DNA of 64,000 nt, taken from assembly GCA_964433135.1 (NCBI GenBank), contig CAYSQW010000003.1, positions 62,001 through 126,000 of the forward strand, read 5' to 3'. Below the pieces are notes generated by a model that did no database searches, had not been told where the DNA came from, and saw only the letters and a program-made list of their open reading frames with translations. Origin of the DNA: CAYSQW01 sp964433135 (GTDB lineage: Bacteria > Acidobacteriota > Aminicenantia > Aminicenantales > Aminicenantaceae). The translations under genes were made by a program, and so were the position numbers. This document shows positions 16,143 through 24,636 of the stretch, in pieces; the first letter of the stretch is position 1, and the number at the start of each line of letters is the position of its first letter.

Positions 16143-17369
16143 CTACTGAAGGAAAATGTGGGCGAAAACCTTGGCATCCCCGATCATGTTGTCGATGAGG
16201 CAGTACTCGTTCGGCTGATGAGCCGTTTCATCTATTTTTGCCCAGCCGGCGGCTTGAAAATTTTTCCGTCGGAACAGCGCCGCGATGGTCCCGCTTCCGA
16301 TTCCCGTGGGACGGGCTTTCTTTCCATAAATATCTTTGACGGCGCGTTCCAAGGCGATGACCACCGGTGCGTCGGCGGAAGTAGGGGGAGGCGCAGGCGC
16401 GTTCTGTACATCCTCGATCGAGATGTTCACTTCGAATCGTTCTTCGATCTTGCGGGATAGTTGCCTGATGCTTTTCTTAACGTCGTCGATGGCGTAGTGA
16501 GGAAGGATGCGGCAGTCGAGGTAGAAAATGTCCTCACCCGGGATGGTGTTGATATTGGGGACATTGGGTTCTTTCTTGGTCGGCTCGAAGGTGGATATGG
16601 GAGGATCGAACAATTCGTTTTTGTCCGGGAAAAGCTCATAGAGGCGGTTGAGCTCGGTGACGAGGTAGGAGGCGGCCTTGAAGCTGTTGACTCCTTTTTC
16701 CGGAGTGGAGCCGTGGGCTTGTTTCCCGTACGTGGTGAATTCCAACCAGAGGATGCTTTTTTCAGCGACCTCGATCTTTGTTCCGTCGCGGTTTCCCGCA
16801 TCGGGGACGATGATCAGATCCTGCTTCTGAAAAGGATGCGAGTGCTCGAGGACATATTGGAGACCTTTGGTGTTGCCGGTTTCTTCATCCGAAAAAATGG
16901 CGAGTCCCACGTTGAAATTAGGCAGGATCTTTTCATCCCGGAAAGCCTTAATCGCAAAAAGACTGGCGACAAGGTCCTGCTGGTTGTCCTCCACTCCCCT
17001 TCCATAGATCTTTCCCTCTTCGATCCAGGGTTTGAAGGGATTTCCGCTCCAGAGAGCCAGTTCCCCCGGGGGAACGGTATCCATATGGGTCATGATCCAG
17101 ATGGTTTTCGAGTCGTCCCGGCCTTTGACGAATGCCAGGAGATTCGGCCGATATCCGGACGGGACGTCGAAATCAGGAACTTTTATGACCTGAATATCAT
17201 CAAATCCGTTTTCGTTCAAAAAGGCCAGCAGAACCTCGGCTTTTTTCGCCTCGCCTTCCCCGCCGCTCGTCGGTGAAATCGCGGGTATGGAACCCAATTT
17301 GATCTGCATGTCCACCATGCGATCCCGAAACGATTCGATCCTGGCTTCTATACGTTCGAAATGCGTCAT
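16143..17369 (-). CDS. M20 family metallopeptidase (ArgE/DapE/acetylornithine deacetylase type)
   Basis: 408 residues. It is a cytoplasmic di-zinc amidohydrolase or peptidase with a dimerisation lid. Zinc and catalytic motifs are present: THMDTVPPG (His and catalytic Asp), YGRGVEDNQQD (bridging Asp), SDEETGNTKG (catalytic Glu pair), VPDAGN (Asp) and a late His in DETAHQPNEY. A lid domain lies between about residues 200 and 320. Substrate is unknown; this subfamily includes dipeptidases and succinyl-diaminopimelate desuccinylases. Start ATG 17369 has GGAGG 5 nt upstream. Confidence 0.92.
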   Translation of the reverse strand: MTHFERIEARIESFRDRMVDMQIKLGSIPAISPTSGGEGEAKKAEVLLAFLNENGFDDIQVIKVPDFDVPSGYRPNLLAFVKGRDDSKTIWIMTHMDTVPPGELALWSGNPFKPWIEEGKIYGRGVEDNQQDLVASLFAIKAFRDEKILPNFNVGLAIFSDEETGNTKGLQYVLEHSHPFQKQDLIIVPDAGNRDGTKIEVAEKSILWLEFTTYGKQAHGSTPEKGVNSFKAASYLVTELNRLYELFPDKNELFDPPISTFEPTKKEPNVPNINTIPGEDIFYLDCRILPHYAIDDVKKSIRQLSRKIEERFEVNISIEDVQNAPAPPPTSADAPVVIALERAVKDIYGKKARPTGIGSGTIAALFRRKNFQAAGWAKIDETAHQPNEYCLIDNMIGDAKVFAHIFLQ

Positions 17370-17389
17370 GGCATCCTCCGCGGGGAAAA

Positions 17390-17418
17390 ATCATAACATC
17401 GTAAAGCGTAAGAAGCAA
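17390..17418 (-). promoter_or_regulatory. Promoter of the M20 peptidase/cutA unit
   Basis: Minus-strand TTGCTT (17413-17418), 17 nt, TATGAT (17390-17395), 20 nt before the ATG. Confidence 0.6.
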
Positions 17419-17476
17419 GACCTTCACAACTAATTTTATTTCACACACTTGGGCCTCTCTTCCTCGGGTGCGTGTC

Positions 17477-17505
17477 TTGACTTTTAATTGTCCAGAGATT
17501 ACATT
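17477..17505 (+). promoter_or_regulatory. Promoter of the polysaccharide cluster; predicted leaderless mRNA
   Basis: TTGACT (17477-17482), 17 nt, TACATT (17500-17505). The -10 box ends 8 nt before the ATG at 17514, and no ribosome binding site precedes that ATG. Confidence 0.55.
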
Positions 17506-17513
17506 AGCTCCAA

Positions 17514-18650
17514 ATGCGGATTGGATATGATGTGCGGCCTTTTCTTAAAGAAGAAACCGGGGTGGGAGTGTATTTCAAGCACCTTCTGTTATCTCTGGCT
17601 CGGCTCGACAGCGAAAATGAATATTTTCTTTTCAGCTCTTCCTTCAAGGACCGCTTTCCGTCTTCTAAGATACCGCCTTTTTCTAAACTGAACTTTCACG
17701 ATTTTCACTATCCAGTCAAGCTGGTGAATTTTTGTTGGCAGCGATTGCAGCGGCCTCGCCTGGAACGGTTTTTTCATTCTCCAATCGATCTGACACACTC
17801 TCCTACGCCGCTGATCCTGCCTTCGCGTGGAAAAAAGATCGTCACCGTGTACGATTTGTTTTTTATGGAGAAACCGCAATTGGCCGATCGGGAAGCACGT
17901 TCTGTGTTTTCTAAAAACCTGGAGCGTTCTCTTCGTCAGGCGGATGGAATCGTGACCATTTCCCGTTATACCCGTGATATGCTGGAGGCCCGTTTTCCGG
18001 AATGCGCCGAAAAGGTTCGCGTGATACATCTCGGGATAGAGGAGGCGGACTGGAAGCCGCCTCTTCCGCAAGAGCTGGAGCGAACACGCCGAAACCTGGG
18101 GCTTCCCGAATATTTTATTCTCTTTGTAGGAGCCACCGAGGCGCGGAAAAACCTGATCAACCTGGTACGCGCCTTGAAGGTCGCCCGGGAAGTCGACCCT
18201 CGATTGAACCTGGTTATCGCCGGAAGAAAGGGGGAAGCGCATTCCGGTGTGCTCAAGGAGATCGGAAGACTCGGTTTGACTCCCCAAGTATTTATTCCGG
18301 GATATGTCTCTCAAATGGAGTTGAGACATCTCTACCGTCTGGCTTCGGTATTCGTATTTCCTTCTCACTGTGAAGGATTCGGTCTGCCTCTTCTGGAAGC
18401 CATGGTTTCCCGTCTTCCGGTCGTGGCTTCCAAAGGAACGGTTTTTCGTGAGGTTGCGGGGGACGGTGCCCTTTATGTCGGTGGAGATGAACCGAGGGAT
18501 ATCGCAGACGGAATCCTTCGTGTCCTCCGACGAGACGATTTGCGAAAGCGGCTGATGGATCGAGGGATCGAGAGGGCCCGGCGGTTTACCTGGGAGAGGA
18601 CGGCGGAAGAAACCCTTCGATTCTATCGGAAGGTTTTGAGAAAATCATGA
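17514..18650 (+). CDS. Glycosyltransferase family 4 protein
   Basis: 378 residues, GT-B fold. The N-terminal acceptor domain starts MRIGYDVRPF and contains the family's ETGVGVY glycine loop. The C-terminal nucleotide-sugar domain has LFVGATEARKNL and the E-x7-E donor motif in HCEGFGLPLLEAM. It probably adds one sugar to a lipid-linked surface polysaccharide at the inner membrane. It is the first gene of a six-gene unit with 4-8 nt overlaps between most members. No ribosome binding site; the start matches a leaderless arrangement. The sugar specificity is not readable. Confidence 0.92.
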   Translation: MRIGYDVRPFLKEETGVGVYFKHLLLSLARLDSENEYFLFSSSFKDRFPSSKIPPFSKLNFHDFHYPVKLVNFCWQRLQRPRLERFFHSPIDLTHSPTPLILPSRGKKIVTVYDLFFMEKPQLADREARSVFSKNLERSLRQADGIVTISRYTRDMLEARFPECAEKVRVIHLGIEEADWKPPLPQELERTRRNLGLPEYFILFVGATEARKNLINLVRALKVAREVDPRLNLVIAGRKGEAHSGVLKEIGRLGLTPQVFIPGYVSQMELRHLYRLASVFVFPSHCEGFGLPLLEAMVSRLPVVASKGTVFREVAGDGALYVGGDEPRDIADGILRVLRRDDLRKRLMDRGIERARRFTWERTAEETLRFYRKVLRKS

Positions 18651-19795
18651 AGAAGATCCTGTTCGTATCGCATTCTCCCGAACTCAATGGCGCGGAATTG
18701 ATGCTGTTGGAAACCGTGTCTCGGCTGGACCGGTCCCGGATATCCCCCATCCTGGCCGTCCCGGCTCCGGGACGCCTGGCCGACGAGGCGCGCACGCGTG
18801 ATTTGGAAACCCGGATCGTTCCCATGAAATGGTGGCTGACCGAGCCGGGAAAGCAGTGGAAACAACCGTTGTCCTGGATATGGAACCTTTCCTCCGTACT
18901 GCGGCTTTCCCGGATCATCGATCGTGAGGGAATTCAGTTGGTGGTTACCAATTCGGCCGCCACTTTCAGTGGCGCTATGGCGGCGTTTTTCAGGAAGCGG
19001 CCGCACATATGGATCATTCATGAGCTGCTCATCAAAAAAAATTCTCATTTGGTATGTGTTTTAGGGCGAAAATCATTGATTCGTTTGATCTGCGGTATGT
19101 CCTCGTGCGTGGTCGTCAATTCCCTTGCGACGGGGGAGGCGTTCCCGGATTCCTCTCATGTGGTGCTGGTCTATAACGGAGTCGCCTTGCTTCCCAACGA
19201 ACCCGCCGCGCGAACGGAGCTGCGCCGGCGGTTTGGTTTCCGGGACCGGGATTTCGTTCTGGGGATTGTGGGGAAAATCAGCGAACCGAAAGGACAGCGT
19301 GAAGTGATATCGGCCGTGGAAATACTGCGGCGAAGCTTCCCCGAAGTGAAGTTGCTGGTGGTGGGCGCCGTCGGCGACGAAAAATATTACGGAGAATTGC
19401 TGCGGAACCTCCCTCGGGACAGCTCGGATCGCAGTGTGGTTTTTACGGGATATAGAAGGGATGTTCGTGAACTGATGCAGGCGATGGACCTGCTGGCGGC
19501 GGCGTCACGGTTCGATTCTTTCGGAAGGAGTATCATCGAGGCCATGGCGGTCGGAACTCCGGTTCTGGCGCTGAGGGCCGGAGGCGCCGAAGAGATCATT
19601 CTTCATGATGAAAACGGCTTTTTGTCCGAAAACCGGGAGCCGGAAACTCTCAGCCGCGACATCGCCGGAATCATGAAACAGCCCGAACGGCTCCGGCGGT
19701 TTGCTGCCGCCGGATTCCGGACCGTCAAGGATAAATTTTCCCTGGATGAACAGGTGAGGCGAATACAGGAGATTATGGAGAAGATCTGTGATTAG
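18647..19795 (+). CDS. Glycosyltransferase family 4 protein
   Basis: 382 residues, start overlapping the previous stop by 4 nt. GT-B fold with an N-terminal FVSHSPELNGAELMLLE that matches the glycine-rich acceptor loop of GT4 enzymes, then LGIVGKISEPKGQ and the donor-site E-x7-E in SFGRSIIEAMAVGTPV. The first glutamate position is a serine/phenylalanine context (SRFDSFG), so the usual EGFG is changed to DSFG, a substitution also found in some active GT4 enzymes. Surface-polysaccharide assembly is inferred from the cluster. Confidence 0.9.
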   Translation: MKKILFVSHSPELNGAELMLLETVSRLDRSRISPILAVPAPGRLADEARTRDLETRIVPMKWWLTEPGKQWKQPLSWIWNLSSVLRLSRIIDREGIQLVVTNSAATFSGAMAAFFRKRPHIWIIHELLIKKNSHLVCVLGRKSLIRLICGMSSCVVVNSLATGEAFPDSSHVVLVYNGVALLPNEPAARTELRRRFGFRDRDFVLGIVGKISEPKGQREVISAVEILRRSFPEVKLLVVGAVGDEKYYGELLRNLPRDSSDRSVVFTGYRRDVRELMQAMDLLAAASRFDSFGRSIIEAMAVGTPVLALRAGGAEEIILHDENGFLSENREPETLSRDIAGIMKQPERLRRFAAAGFRTVKDKFSLDEQVRRIQEIMEKICD

Positions 19796-20669
19796 AACAA
19801 TCGATCCGCCTTTTCTCTCGATCATTCTCGTAAGCTACAACGCAAGGGAGCATCTAGAAGCATGTCTGCGATCGCTCCACGAAAATCCGGCATCGATATC
19901 CACCGAGATCATCGTCGTGGACAATGCGTCTACGGATGGAAGCCGGGAATCCGTCCCCAAGGACCGGTCGGATATCCGACTGATCGCCAGTCGTGAAAAC
20001 CTGGGATTCGCCGGAGCCAACAACCTTGGATTTCGTGCCAGCCGGGGAAAATTCATCCTGTTTCTAAACACCGATACTCTGATTGGAAAAGGGACGCTGG
20101 ATCGATTGTGTTCAATGCTTCATGATCATTCTGATGCGGGTGCGGTGGGGCCGGCACTCTTCAGGAGTGAGGCAAGCCCTCAGGTTTCCTTTGGAAACCG
20201 GGTCGATTTTTTTGCCCAGTGGAGACAGAAATATCTTTGGAATCCCTACTATGCCCGGCGCTTGAAAACGGCCCGCCGCCCCCGAAAAGTAGGGTGGCTC
20301 AGCGGAGCCTGTCTGATGGTGAGACGGGAAGTTTTCTCCAGCATCGATGGGTTCGATGAACACTTTTTTCTTTATTTTGAAGATATCGATTTGTGTTATC
20401 GGATTCGGCGCACGGGATTCCGGCTGCTCTTTTTTCCGGAGATACGAATCATGCATAAAGGCAGCGGAAGCACGGCGTCTCAAGCTCGCTTTTGTCGTTT
20501 TCATTACCGAAAGAGCCAGCTGTATTTTTACCGCAAGCACAACTCGAGCTTTTCTCTGTGGCTGCTGCGCGCGTATCTTCGTTTTCAGCTTAAGCTGACG
20601 GCGCCTGAATCCGAAGAGGATTCGGGGACGCCCACGCGGCGGGAATGGTTTCAGATGGTGAAAAAATGA
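19788..20669 (+). CDS. Glycosyltransferase family 2 protein (rhamnosyltransferase-like)
   Basis: 293 residues with a GTG start at 19788 that overlaps the previous gene by 8 nt. GT-A fold: SIILVSYNAREHLEACL, VDNASTDGS, the DXD-like FLNTDTLIG, and the acceptor motif WLSGACLMVRREVF followed by GFDEHFFLYFEDIDLCYR. The latter pattern is typical of rhamnosyl- and related GT2 transferases in O-antigen or exopolysaccharide clusters. It ends just as the next GT4 gene begins (ATGA overlap). Confidence 0.93.
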   Translation: MIRTIDPPFLSIILVSYNAREHLEACLRSLHENPASISTEIIVVDNASTDGSRESVPKDRSDIRLIASRENLGFAGANNLGFRASRGKFILFLNTDTLIGKGTLDRLCSMLHDHSDAGAVGPALFRSEASPQVSFGNRVDFFAQWRQKYLWNPYYARRLKTARRPRKVGWLSGACLMVRREVFSSIDGFDEHFFLYFEDIDLCYRIRRTGFRLLFFPEIRIMHKGSGSTASQARFCRFHYRKSQLYFYRKHNSSFSLWLLRAYLRFQLKLTAPESEEDSGTPTRREWFQMVKK

Positions 20670-21826
20670 AAAAAATCCGCGTGTTGCAGATGATCGATCA
20701 GCCGTTTCTGGGCGGAGGACAGCGGCATCTGCTCTCGTTATCCCGTTCATTGGACCGCAGCCGATTTGAGGTTGCGGTGTGTTCCCGCGGCGGCGGCCCG
20801 CTTGTGGAGGAACTCCGGAGCTTGGGGATTCCGCATTTCCCCGTGAGGTTTCAAAAGTCCGTCAGCCGAATCCTCATTCGCGATATTCGGAACGTACTGG
20901 AATCGCATCCTTTTGATATCCTTCACACTCATGGAGGCCTTGCGGGCTTCTTTGGGCGTTGGGCGGCACGAAAAAACCGGATTCCAGCCGTCGTTCATAC
21001 GCTTCACGGAATTCATTACCTCTATTATCGCAACCCGCTTCAAAGAGCCGCTTATATTTGTTTGGAGCGGTTATTCTCACGTTTTACGGACGCGGTCGTC
21101 TTTGTCTCGGATGCGGATCGGGAAAAAGGGCGAAAATACCGATTGGCGCCGCATTCAAGGAGTTATGTCATCAAAAACGGTATTGATTTTTCCGTGTTTT
21201 CCAGTCAAGCGGATCGGCCCGTTGCATTGGAAGGGCTGCCGGATCCGGGCCGAGGTCCCTTGTTGGGAACCGTTGCCCGGCTTCACCGGCAGAAAGGAGT
21301 GGAATATTTCATCCGGAGCGCCGGAGAAATCCTCAATGAAATCCCGGCGGCTCGAATCTGGATAATCGGTGACGGGCCTTTGTCCTCTTCACTTCAACGC
21401 CTGATCGAGGAATCAGGGCTGGAGGGAAGGGTGCATTTACTCGGAGGGCGTCAGAACATCCCGACGTACTTGAAGCGTTTCGATGTGATGGTGCTGCCTT
21501 CCCTGTGGGAAGGGCTTCCTTATGTACTGCTGGAAGCGGCGGCTTTGGCGAAACCCGTGGTGACGACATCCATCGACGGAATCATGGAGTTAATCGAGGA
21601 TGAGAAATCGGGGCTGCTTGTACCACCCGGCGATCCGAAGAAGTTGGCTCAGGCGGTGATCCGCATGCTGCGGGACCGAAATCTGGCCGCCCGTTTGGGA
21701 GAGCGGTTCCGAGACGAGGTTGTGCAGACGTACACCCTCGAGAAAATGGTCGATCGGATCCAGCGATTGTATGAAGAAGTTTACAAAATCCGGGAGCGAG
21801 GCGCCCCGGGTCGAATTGACAATTGA
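20666..21826 (+). CDS. Glycosyltransferase family 4 protein
   Basis: 386 residues. The ATG at 20666 overlaps the preceding TGA, which fixes the start; an in-frame ATG at 20645 lies inside the upstream gene. GT-B fold: VLQMIDQPFLGGGQRHLLSL (acceptor-side glycine loop), THGGLAGFFGR, GTVARLHRQKGVEYFI, and donor motif SLWEGLPYVLLEAAALAKPV with the E-x7-E pair. Its last codons overlap the -35 box of a strong promoter for the next gene (21816-21844), so the cluster has an internal promoter here. Confidence 0.93.
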   Translation: MKKIRVLQMIDQPFLGGGQRHLLSLSRSLDRSRFEVAVCSRGGGPLVEELRSLGIPHFPVRFQKSVSRILIRDIRNVLESHPFDILHTHGGLAGFFGRWAARKNRIPAVVHTLHGIHYLYYRNPLQRAAYICLERLFSRFTDAVVFVSDADREKGRKYRLAPHSRSYVIKNGIDFSVFSSQADRPVALEGLPDPGRGPLLGTVARLHRQKGVEYFIRSAGEILNEIPAARIWIIGDGPLSSSLQRLIEESGLEGRVHLLGGRQNIPTYLKRFDVMVLPSLWEGLPYVLLEAAALAKPVVTTSIDGIMELIEDEKSGLLVPPGDPKKLAQAVIRMLRDRNLAARLGERFRDEVVQTYTLEKMVDRIQRLYEEVYKIRERGAPGRIDN

Positions 21827-21844
21827 CGCCTCGCTTTTTATAAT
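21816..21844 (+). promoter_or_regulatory. Perfect consensus internal promoter; predicted leaderless mRNA
   Basis: TTGACA (21816-21821), 17 nt, TATAAT (21839-21844). The -35 box overlaps the end of the upstream gene, and the -10 box ends 8 nt before the ATG at 21853, with no ribosome binding site between them. Confidence 0.87.
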
Positions 21845-21852
21845 CAGTCCCA

Positions 21853-22965
21853 ATGGAAAAACTAAGGGTGGCGCTGGTTCACGACTGGCTGACCGGGCAG
21901 CGGGGCGGTGAAAAAGTCCTTGAGGTTTTCGCGGAGATTTTTCCCTCCGCGCCGATATATACGCTGATCCATTTTCCGGGGAGCCAGGCGCCGGAAATTG
22001 AAAAGCGCCGGATCGAAACCAGCTTTCTGCAGCATTTCCCCGGACTGCGCAGATGCTATCGCTATTACTTGCCGTGGTATCCTCTGGCAGCCGAGCTGTT
22101 CGATCTGCAGTCCTATGACCTGATCCTTTCCAGCTCTCACTGTGTCGCAAAAGGCGTAATCCCGCGACCAGGAGCCCTGCATATCTGTTATATCCATTCG
22201 CCCATGCGCTATGCCTGGAGCCAATATTTCTCATATTTTTCGCCGGACAGGCTCGGGCTTCTTTCCCGCTATTTCATTCCACCGATTGTACATCGTCTTC
22301 GCATCTGGGATGTGTGCGCCTCGCACCGGGTCGATCATTTCATCGCGAATTCAAGGACCGTGGCCGCCCGCGTCGAAAGATATTACCGTCGATCCTCCGA
22401 AGTCATCCATCCGCCTGTGGACACACGGTTCTACGAATTGGGTGACCGGGAAGAGGATTATTTCCTGATCGTATCGGCATTGGTTCCGTACAAACGGATC
22501 GATCTCGCCATCGAAGCGTTTAATCGCAGCGGGCGTCGGTTGAAGATTGTCGGGATCGGGCCCGATTACAAAAGGCTGAAGCGGCAGGCCGGGCCGAATA
22601 TCGAGCTTTCCGGATCTCTGCAAGCGGAGGAGCTGAGGTCGGTTTACCAGGGCGCCCGTGCGCTGATCATGCCCGGTGAGGAAGATTTCGGGATCAATTC
22701 CCTGGAGTCTCAAGCGTGCGGCGTGCCCGTGATCACCTTAAACCGCGGAGGCGCCACCGAAACCGTCATCGCCGGAGAAACCGGCGTGTTTTTTTCGGAA
22801 CCCAACGTGTCCTCGCTTTTGGGAGCGCTTGACAAATTCGAGACCATTGCATTTAATAAAAATTCCATAAGAAAAAACGCCCTGACGTTTTCCCGGGAGA
22901 CATTCAAGGCCGCGGCGGCGGCGTATTTCAGGAAAAAAGTTGCGGCGCACATGAGAATGAAATGA
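21853..22965 (+). CDS. Glycosyltransferase family 4 protein (mannosyltransferase-like)
   Basis: 370 residues. N-terminal VALVHDWLTGQRGGEKVLE is a signature of one GT4 subgroup often annotated as mannosyltransferase in O-antigen clusters. CYIHSPMRYAWSQY and the donor-site GEEDFGINSLESQACGVPV (E-x7-E) follow. The start is set by a perfect promoter whose -10 ends 8 nt upstream, so translation probably begins at the first base or two of the mRNA. It overlaps the following sugar transferase by 4 nt, so these last two genes can be expressed as a separate unit. Confidence 0.93.
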   Translation: MEKLRVALVHDWLTGQRGGEKVLEVFAEIFPSAPIYTLIHFPGSQAPEIEKRRIETSFLQHFPGLRRCYRYYLPWYPLAAELFDLQSYDLILSSSHCVAKGVIPRPGALHICYIHSPMRYAWSQYFSYFSPDRLGLLSRYFIPPIVHRLRIWDVCASHRVDHFIANSRTVAARVERYYRRSSEVIHPPVDTRFYELGDREEDYFLIVSALVPYKRIDLAIEAFNRSGRRLKIVGIGPDYKRLKRQAGPNIELSGSLQAEELRSVYQGARALIMPGEEDFGINSLESQACGVPVITLNRGGATETVIAGETGVFFSEPNVSSLLGALDKFETIAFNKNSIRKNALTFSRETFKAAAAAYFRKKVAAHMRMK

Positions 22966-24410
22966 TTAAAAGACATCGCAAACGTCTCATCGGCCTGTTC
23001 GTTCTATGCGACTTTCTGGCGATCACGATGTCCTTTTTCTATTCCTACCTTTTTCGATTCTATGGATACATCATCCCGGTCAATCCCGAGCGCGGTATCC
23101 CGCCGATAAAATTCTATCTATTGGTGTTTCCGCTTTTTCTGTTAACTCACCTTGCGATCTTCTTCGTGCAGGGATTTTATAAAACCCGGCTCAAAAGGAC
23201 CAAGATCGACGATTTTTTCTTTGTGACTCTCAATGCGGTCTTTTCCCTTCTGATCATCCTGGGGATTTTGAATTACCTCTACGCCTACAGCCAGGGAGCG
23301 GCGCCGCTGTTCCGTTGGACGTTCAAGATCTCGCACGGATTCCTCGCCCTGTATTTTGTCGTGGTCATCTTCATGATCTCTTTTCTGAGGAATCAGGTCT
23401 ATTATCTTATGAAGAGGCGTTACGCCAAGGGACTGAACCTGCAGAACGTGCTTATCATCGGTGCCAGCGACATGGGTAAATCGGTGGCTCGGAAGCTCGT
23501 GAATTATAAGGATCTGGGATTTGTCGTTACGGGATTTCTCGACGATGATCTCGAACCCGGAGAAAAGGTCGATATCGACGGCGGCATCGAGGTTTTGGGG
23601 CCTCTGGGGGAATTGAGCAGGATTCTTGAAAAAAGCGAGATCAGCGATGTCTATGTCGCGCTGGATCTTGAAAATTATCCCAAGATCCTCGAAACGCTAA
23701 AAATCGTCAATAAATATGCTGTAAACGTTCGTTTGATCCCCGATCTCTTTCAAATGCTGACTCTTAGGGCCAAGGTAGAGGATCTGGATGGATTTCCGGT
23801 CATCAGCATCGATGAACCGCCGTTGCGGGGTGTCATGATGTTTGTCAAGCGGACAATGGACGTCATGGTCTCTTTACTCTTGTTGATTTTTCTGACGCCG
23901 TTGTTCCTGATCGTTGCTGTTCTGATCAAGCTGACTTCCCGAGGACCGGTTTTTTATCATCAGGAAAGGATCGGGATGGACGGACGAAAATTTATCATGC
24001 ACAAATTTCGCACCATGGTGTGTGATGCGGAAAAGAAAACCGGTCCGGTGATGTCGTCTCCGGGCGATCCGCGGATGACCCGGATCGGCCGCTTTCTACG
24101 CAAATTCAGTATCGATGAATTTCCCCAGTTGATCAACGTGCTGAGCGGCGAAATGTCCCTGGTCGGTCCGCGCCCCGAACGCCCGATGTTTGTAAAAGAT
24201 TTTCGAGAAAAGATCCCTAAATACATGCTGCGACACAAAGTTAAATCCGGGATCACGGGATGGGCTCAAGTCAACGGGCTGCGGCAGGACTGCCCGATCG
24301 ACAAAAGACTGGAATATGACTTTTATTATATTCAGAACTGGTCTTTGGGCCTGGATATCAAGATCCTGTGGAGGACCTTGCGCACGGGCTTCATAGATAA
24401 GAAGCTGTGA
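22962..24410 (+). CDS. Undecaprenyl-phosphate sugar-phosphate transferase (initiating, WcaJ/WbaP type)
   Basis: 482 residues, typical for polyisoprenyl-phosphate hexose-1-phosphate transferases. Four N-terminal membrane helices lie within about residues 8-140. A cytosolic Rossmann-like domain follows (NVLIIGASDMGKSVARKL), then a membrane-inserting helix near 290-315. The catalytic bacterial sugar transferase domain has FYHQERIGMDGRKF, KFRTM, SIDEFPQLINVLSGEMSLVG, RPERP and the C-terminal GITGWAQVNGLRQDC. It starts polysaccharide repeat-unit synthesis by loading the first sugar phosphate on undecaprenyl phosphate. No flippase or polymerase gene is in the cluster, so those must lie elsewhere. 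Confidence 0.95.
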   Translation: MIKRHRKRLIGLFVLCDFLAITMSFFYSYLFRFYGYIIPVNPERGIPPIKFYLLVFPLFLLTHLAIFFVQGFYKTRLKRTKIDDFFFVTLNAVFSLLIILGILNYLYAYSQGAAPLFRWTFKISHGFLALYFVVVIFMISFLRNQVYYLMKRRYAKGLNLQNVLIIGASDMGKSVARKLVNYKDLGFVVTGFLDDDLEPGEKVDIDGGIEVLGPLGELSRILEKSEISDVYVALDLENYPKILETLKIVNKYAVNVRLIPDLFQMLTLRAKVEDLDGFPVISIDEPPLRGVMMFVKRTMDVMVSLLLLIFLTPLFLIVAVLIKLTSRGPVFYHQERIGMDGRKFIMHKFRTMVCDAEKKTGPVMSSPGDPRMTRIGRFLRKFSIDEFPQLINVLSGEMSLVGPRPERPMFVKDFREKIPKYMLRHKVKSGITGWAQVNGLRQDCPIDKRLEYDFYYIQNWSLGLDIKILWRTLRTGFIDKKL

Positions 24411-24464
24411 GCTTCCTCCGAATTGCGGCCGAAATGAATCCTCCTGTATTTCATGAGACCGTCT

Positions 24465-24484
24465 AAAAGAAATTACTTCTTTTT
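24465..24484 (+). terminator. Weak AU-rich hairpin after the polysaccharide cluster
   Basis: AAAAGAA (24465-24471) pairs with TTCTTTT (24477-24483) and is followed by more T. The stem has only one G-C pair, so termination would be weak. Confidence 0.3.
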
Positions 24485-24494
24485 CTTAGCAGGT

Positions 24495-24513
24495 GATTGA
24501 TTTATAATCAATC
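24495..24513. promoter_or_regulatory. Inverted repeat overlapping a TATAAT box
   Basis: GATTGAT (24495-24501) and ATCAATC (24507-24513) flank TTATA. The sequence TATAAT occurs at 24503-24508, but no good -35 box is found at 16-18 nt. It could be an operator-type site upstream of the BCAT-like gene. Confidence 0.35.
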
Positions 24514-24636
24514 TTCCGCCTGACGGATCCTTCTGCTTCCCGTATGCGTCGTTTGCGGGAGAAAATATTCTTCCGTCGGATCGGCGTTGTTCTCAGGACG
24601 GTCAGGTCGATTATAAGAACGGAAAGGAGATTATTC

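Noticed and set aside
17514..24410. Complete capsule or O-antigen locus
   Set aside because: Only glycosyltransferases and the initiating transferase are present; no flippase, polymerase, or export gene is seen, so the set is incomplete within this window.
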